This document shows, in pieces, positions 61,063 to 64,000 of a stretch of 64,000 nt of DNA. This stretch comes from an uncultured Oscillospiraceae bacterium. GTDB lineage: Bacteria; Bacillota; Clostridia; Oscillospirales; Oscillospiraceae. The position numbers and the translations under genes were made by a program. The stretch is from contig CAKTJX010000009.1 in assembly GCA_934569045.1 (NCBI GenBank), forward strand, positions 1 through 64,000, in the 5' to 3' direction. Below the pieces are notes generated by a model. It was not told the DNA's origin. It searched no databases and saw nothing but the letters and a program-made list of their open reading frames with translations. Numbering within the stretch: position 1 is the stretch's first letter; every line of letters starts with the position of its first letter.

Positions 61063-61617
61063 TCAGTTTTCTTCCAAATCCAGATACATCAGCACCAACG
61101 TCTGCCAGCCGGTGTATTTGGAGCGCAGCCCCTTGGGGTTGCGGCCGTATTCCCGGAAGCCCAGATGGCGGTACAGCCCCATGGCGCGGGTGTTGTCCGC
61201 CACCACCTCCAGCTCCAGCTGGGCGTACCCTGCCTGCCGGGCGGCCTCGATGCAGCACGCCGTCAGGGCCTTTCCCAGCCCCAGGCCCCAGAACTCCTTC
61301 CGGACGCTGATGCTGAACTCCGCCCGGTGCCGCAGCTTCTGCCGGGCGCTCAGGGCGCTCACCGCGGCAATCCCCGCCACAGTTCCATCCACCAGGGCAA
61401 TGAGCTGCACCTCTCCGGGGGATTCCGCCTTGCTTTTCAGAAACGCGCCCTCGCTTTCGGCGGTAAGGGTGCACTCCTCCGGATAGCCCACCAGGAAGTC
61501 CGTCTCCCGCTTGATTTCCAGCAGCGCCTCCAGCACCGCCGCCCCATCCGCTTCCTCCGCGGCGCGGATCAGGCCGGGAAGGCCGTTTTTCAATTGGATG
61601 GTTTTTCCGTAACGCAT
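61063..61617 (-). CDS. GNAT family N-acetyltransferase
   Basis: A 184-residue acetyltransferase with the GNAT core: AEFSISVRKEFWGLGLGKALTACCIEAAR (acetyl-CoA-binding Q/R-x-x-G-x-G/A loop as RKEFWGLGLGKA) and VADNTRAMGLYRHLGFREYGRN. The substrate is unknown. ATG 61617 follows AAAGGAG. Monocistronic. Confidence 0.88.
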   Translation of the reverse strand: MRYGKTIQLKNGLPGLIRAAEEADGAAVLEALLEIKRETDFLVGYPEECTLTAESEGAFLKSKAESPGEVQLIALVDGTVAGIAAVSALSARQKLRHRAEFSISVRKEFWGLGLGKALTACCIEAARQAGYAQLELEVVADNTRAMGLYRHLGFREYGRNPKGLRSKYTGWQTLVLMYLDLEEN

Positions 61618-61639
61618 GGGAATTCTCCTTTCGTGGGGC

Positions 61640-61690
61640 AAATTGGGGGTATACGTTCAACCGGGCGCTCTGTCACTTCGGCAAGCTCCA
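61640..61690. repeat. GTATACGTTCA-type repeat (end copy)
   Basis: CAAATTGGGGGTATACGTTC, AACCGGGC, then CCAATTTAT about 40 bp further. It matches the sequence at 32099-32146. Confidence 0.55.
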
Positions 61691-61744
61691 ATTTATCAGA
61701 ATTTTCCTCATTCTACCACCCACCGTCCAAAAAGTAAACCCTCC

Positions 61745-61773
61745 TTGACGCTCTCCTCCAGCGGCACTATAAT
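61745..61773 (+). promoter_or_regulatory. Promoter of the MATE gene
   Basis: TTGACG (61745-61750), 17 bp, TATAAT (61768-61773). Confidence 0.82.
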
Positions 61774-61806
61774 AGCCTTGAAACGACAATTCTTCGGAGG
61801 AAAACC

Positions 61807-63144
61807 ATGCAACGTGATCTGACAAAAGAGCCTGTGATTCAATCCATGCTGCTGTTCGCGATTCCCATGATTCTGGGGGATTTATTGCAGCAGTGCTACA
61901 ACATTGCCGATACATTGATTGTCGGCCATTTTCTGGGGCGGAACGCCCTGGCGGCGGTGGGGTCGTCTTTTACCCTGATGACCTTTCTGACCTCCATTCT
62001 GCTGGGGCTGTGCATGGGCAGCGGGGCACTGTTTTCCATTCGATTCGGGCAGCGGGATGAGGGGGCACTGCGGGAGAATATCTGCGCCGCCTTTGTCTTT
62101 ATCGCGGCGGTCACGGCGGCGCTGAATCTTCTGGCCTATGTCTGCCTGGATGGGCTCCGGGTCTTTCTGCGGGTTCCGGCGGAGGCCTGGGGGGATATGC
62201 GGGCGTACTTAGCCGTCATCTTCCTGGGGATTCCCGCGGTGTTTCTCTACAACTATTTTGCGTGCCTGCTGCGGGCGGTGGGCAATTCCGTCACGCCGCT
62301 GCTGTTTCTGGCCGTGTCCGCCGGGACAAATATCGTTCTGGATCTGTGGTTCGTCATCGGCCTGAACCGGGGTGTGGGCGGCGCTGCGGAGGCCACGGTG
62401 ATTGCCCAGTACCTCTCCGGCGTGGGGATGACCGTCTATTCCCTGATTCGCTGTCCCCAGGCCCGGGCCGTGGGAGCGCTTAAGGGCCTCCGGTGGGGGA
62501 GAATCCGGGAGGTGCTCTCCTTCTCCACCCTGACCTGCATCCAGCAGTCCATTATGAATCTGGGCATTCTCATGGTCCAGGGCCTGGTCAACAGCTTCGG
62601 CACGGTGATCATGGCGGCCTTCGCCGCCGCCGTGAAGATCGACGCCTTCGCCTATATGCCCGTGCAGGACTTCGGCAACGCCTTCTCCACCTTTATCGCC
62701 CAGAACTACGGGGCAAAGGAGCGGGAGCGAATCCGGGTTGGCCTGAAGAGCGCGGTCACCATCGCCGTGGTGTTTTCACTCATCGTCTCCGCCCTGGTGT
62801 GGGCCTTCGCCGGGCCGCTGATGGGGCTCTTTGTGGAGGCCGGGGAGACGGAGATCATCCGGGAGGGCGTCCGGTATCTGCGCATCGAGGGCGCGTTCTA
62901 CTGCGGCATCGGCTGCCTGTTCCTGCTCTACGGCCTCTACCGTGCCCTGGGCAGACCCGGCATGAGCGCCGTGCTCACCGTCATCTCCCTGGGCACCCGG
63001 GTGGCCCTGGCCTACCTGCTCTCCGCCGTACCGGCCATCGGCGTGGTGGGCATCTGGTGGTCCGTGCCCATCGGTTGGTTTTTGGCGGATATGGTCGGCG
63101 CGGTGTACTTTAGAATAAAAAGAGACCAGTTACTGGCCTTTTAA
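61807..63144 (+). CDS. MATE family efflux transporter
   Basis: A 445-residue protein with 12 membrane segments in two related halves (LLFAIPMILGDLLQQCYNIADTLIVG at residues 15-40; LSFSTLTCIQQSIMNLGILMVQGLVN in the second half). It is of the DinF/NorM-like sodium- or proton-driven exporters; substrates in this branch are mostly undefined. Strong promoter, AGGAGG-like CGGAGG before the ATG. Monocistronic. Confidence 0.92.
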   Translation: MQRDLTKEPVIQSMLLFAIPMILGDLLQQCYNIADTLIVGHFLGRNALAAVGSSFTLMTFLTSILLGLCMGSGALFSIRFGQRDEGALRENICAAFVFIAAVTAALNLLAYVCLDGLRVFLRVPAEAWGDMRAYLAVIFLGIPAVFLYNYFACLLRAVGNSVTPLLFLAVSAGTNIVLDLWFVIGLNRGVGGAAEATVIAQYLSGVGMTVYSLIRCPQARAVGALKGLRWGRIREVLSFSTLTCIQQSIMNLGILMVQGLVNSFGTVIMAAFAAAVKIDAFAYMPVQDFGNAFSTFIAQNYGAKERERIRVGLKSAVTIAVVFSLIVSALVWAFAGPLMGLFVEAGETEIIREGVRYLRIEGAFYCGIGCLFLLYGLYRALGRPGMSAVLTVISLGTRVALAYLLSAVPAIGVVGIWWSVPIGWFLADMVGAVYFRIKRDQLLAF

Positions 63145-63151
63145 TCACCCG

Positions 63152-63506
63152 GTAGAACGTATAACCCAACAGGGAAGCCTCTACCTTCCCCTTGGGCGGT
63201 GCTCCGCGCGGCGAATCAGAAATAAACGATTGCCACCGGCAATCGCACCATAGAACATCGGTACGCAGAACCGGTGCGGAGAAATCTAAGGCGAATTCGT
63301 GCAAATTAGCCGGTAATTGGTGCGAATTCGCCTGGGTTTGTACAGGCGGTCAGTCTGTACCGCCCTCATCCACCGCCACGGGCGGTCCCCCATCACTTTT
63401 TGTGGTATGGCTGCCACTGGCAGCCATGGAAATTTTGATTCGCTGCGCGACGCACCGCCCAAGGGGAAGGGGGGGCTTCTTTTTTGAGGTTATACGTTCA
63501 TCCAGC
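63152..63506. repeat. 355-bp multi-hairpin inverted-repeat element
   Basis: Outer ends AGAACGTATAACCC and GGTTATACGTTCATCC. Within them TTCCCCTTGGGCGGTGC (63186) and GCACCGCCCAAGGGGAA (ending 63469) pair, extended by GGCGAATCA/TGATTCGC. The interior is a row of hairpins: GATTGCC/GGCAATC (63228-63244), AGGCGAATTCG/CGAATTCGCCT (63289-63333), GTACAG/CTGTAC (63340-63360), ACCGCC/GGCGGT (63372-63386), ATGGCTGCC/GGCAGCCAT (63407-63427). No gene is visible in the 433-bp gap. Confidence 0.85.
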
Positions 63507-63537
63507 CTCTTTGTTTACATAACTTTTTACTGGCGTA

Positions 63538-63572
63538 GAAAAAGAGCAGCCGCTCACGCGACTGCTCTTTTC
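63538..63572 (-). terminator. Terminator of the tRNA-Met/tRNA-Glu transcript
   Basis: AAGAGCAG pairs with CTGCTCTT; on the minus strand it ends in TTTTTCTAC. Confidence 0.82.
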
Positions 63573-63577
63573 TGGTT

Positions 63578-63652
63578 TGGTGACCCGTACGGGAATCGAA
63601 CCCATGTTACCGCCGTGAAAGGGCGGTGTCTTAACCGCTTGACCAACGGGCC
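63578..63652 (-). tRNA. tRNA-Glu (TTC)
   Basis: A 75-nt cloverleaf on the minus strand with encoded CCA: acceptor GGCCCGT/ACGGGTC, anticodon stem CCGCC/GGCGG with loop CTTTCAC, T loop GGTTCGATTCC. Confidence 0.97.
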
Positions 63653-63728
63653 TGGTAGCGGCAATCTGATTCGAACAGATGACATACCGGGTATGAACCG
63701 GCTACTCTACCAACTGAGTTATGCCGCC
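63653..63728 (-). tRNA. tRNA-Met (CAT)
   Basis: A 76-nt cloverleaf on the minus strand directly abutting tRNA-Glu, with encoded CCA: acceptor GGCGGCA/TGCCGCT, anticodon stem GCCGG/CCGGT with loop TTCATAC, T arm ATCTGTTCGAATCAGAT. The first acceptor pair is G-U, unlike the C-A mismatch of initiator tRNA, so an elongator Met is likely; a CAT tRNA read as Ile is a remote alternative. Confidence 0.92.
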
Positions 63729-63770
63729 ATGTGGTCAATGCAATTCCGGCACCGCCGAAACAGCTTCCTT

Positions 63771-63799
63771 ATTATATGCGCAAGTGCCTCATTTGTCAA
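63771..63799 (-). promoter_or_regulatory. Promoter of the tRNA-Met/tRNA-Glu transcript
   Basis: Minus strand TTGACA (63794-63799), 17 bp, TATAAT (63771-63776): fully consensus. Confidence 0.9.
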
Positions 63800-63855
63800 T
63801 AGGTTTTTTGAATTTTTTCTAAAAATTTTGGCAATGCTTTCCTGGAGGTGATTGT

Positions 63856-64000
63856 ATGGGACTGTTTCTTCTGGGCGGTAGCGGGTATGTGCTCCTGGAG
63901 CTCCTCTACCGAGGCCGCAGCCACATCAGTATGTTTCTGGCGGGGGGCATCTGCTTTCTGCTGCTGGGCAGGTTGGAGGAGGTGCGCCCCCGGCTGCCCC
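63856..64000 (+). CDS. Putative ABC transporter permease, CmpB/type IV family, N-terminus only
   Basis: 48 codons before the window edge: GLFLLGGSGYVLLELLYRGR then SHISMFLAGGICFLLLGRLEE. Two membrane helices around a YRGRSHISM loop match the opening of the PF06541 (ABC_trans_CmpB) family of small membrane proteins, whose function is unproven. GGAGGTGATTGT before the ATG is a near-perfect ribosome-binding site. Confidence 0.7.
   Translation, partial: MGLFLLGGSGYVLLELLYRGRSHISMFLAGGICFLLLGRLEEVRPRLP

Noticed and set aside
60820..61737. 305-codon plus-strand frame across the XRE divergent region and GNAT gene
   Set aside because: Passes through a strong terminator and lies antisense to the GNAT gene; Pro/Arg-rich shadow frame.

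Overview
The window reads as chromosomal DNA of a GC-rich, spore-forming member of the Clostridia, most likely a gut Oscillospiraceae-type bacterium. Evidence: spo0A with a 0A box beside it, spoIIP, a YabE-like G5/3D protein next to rsmA, glyQS-type glycyl-tRNA synthetase, rqcH and mrnC of Firmicute type, an ATP-dependent PEP carboxykinase and an oleate hydratase. No rRNA, prophage or plasmid functions are visible. The species assignment is inference; gene families were recognised by eye, without database searches.

Layout. 0-9 kb: the start of a biotin-carboxyl carrier decarboxylase/carboxylase, pckA, an acyltransferase remnant inside a repeat, the Gx transporter-mrnC-rqcH operon, tadA, spoIIP, and a DUF421-DUF4363 pair. 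9-16.6 kb: glyQS, then the overlapping operon murI-udk-HAD-DUF89, then glgP. 16.7-21.7 kb: a likely sugar-acid cluster (esterase, GntP permease, glycerate kinase) read away from a divergent FadR-type regulator. 21.8-27.8 kb: Na/Pi transporter, citDEF, a PsiE-like membrane protein and an AT-rich KilA-N gene. 27.9-38.5 kb: an EF-G/TetM-like GTPase fused to a YacP/Rae1-like NYN nuclease domain, a nickel/peptide-type ABC importer with two paralogous methyltransferases, and a split chromate transporter. 39-47.7 kb: oleate hydratase, uppP, aldose epimerase, spo0A, M18 aminopeptidase, CBS-containing pyrophosphatase. 47.8-57.6 kb: tRNA-Lys and tRNA-Gln, a 23-repeat type I-C CRISPR array and a complete cas3-5-8c-7-4-1-2 operon. 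57.9-64 kb: YabE-like protein, rsmA, yjjG, an XRE regulator, a GNAT, a MATE exporter, tRNA-Glu/tRNA-Met and the start of a CmpB-family membrane protein.

The most notable observation lies upstream of cas3. At 57461-57600 there is a small RNA gene with its own promoter (TTGAAA, 17 bp, TAGAAT). Its predicted start is the first base of a lone degenerate CRISPR repeat, followed by a spacer-like segment and a terminator. The first 13 bases of that segment match a site at 57407-57419 in the cas3 promoter region. The site has a TTC on the PAM side, and its only mismatches are at positions 6 and 12, the bases that type I effectors flip out. This is what a guide RNA that makes the type I-C complex repress its own cas operon would look like.

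Repeats are unusually dense in the intergenic regions: seven copies of a 99-100 bp GC-rich palindromic element (some inside longer inverted repeats), a second family carrying TGACAATTGACAAT-type ends, and a third ending in GTATACGTTCA, one copy of which holds a roughly 355-bp array of hairpins.
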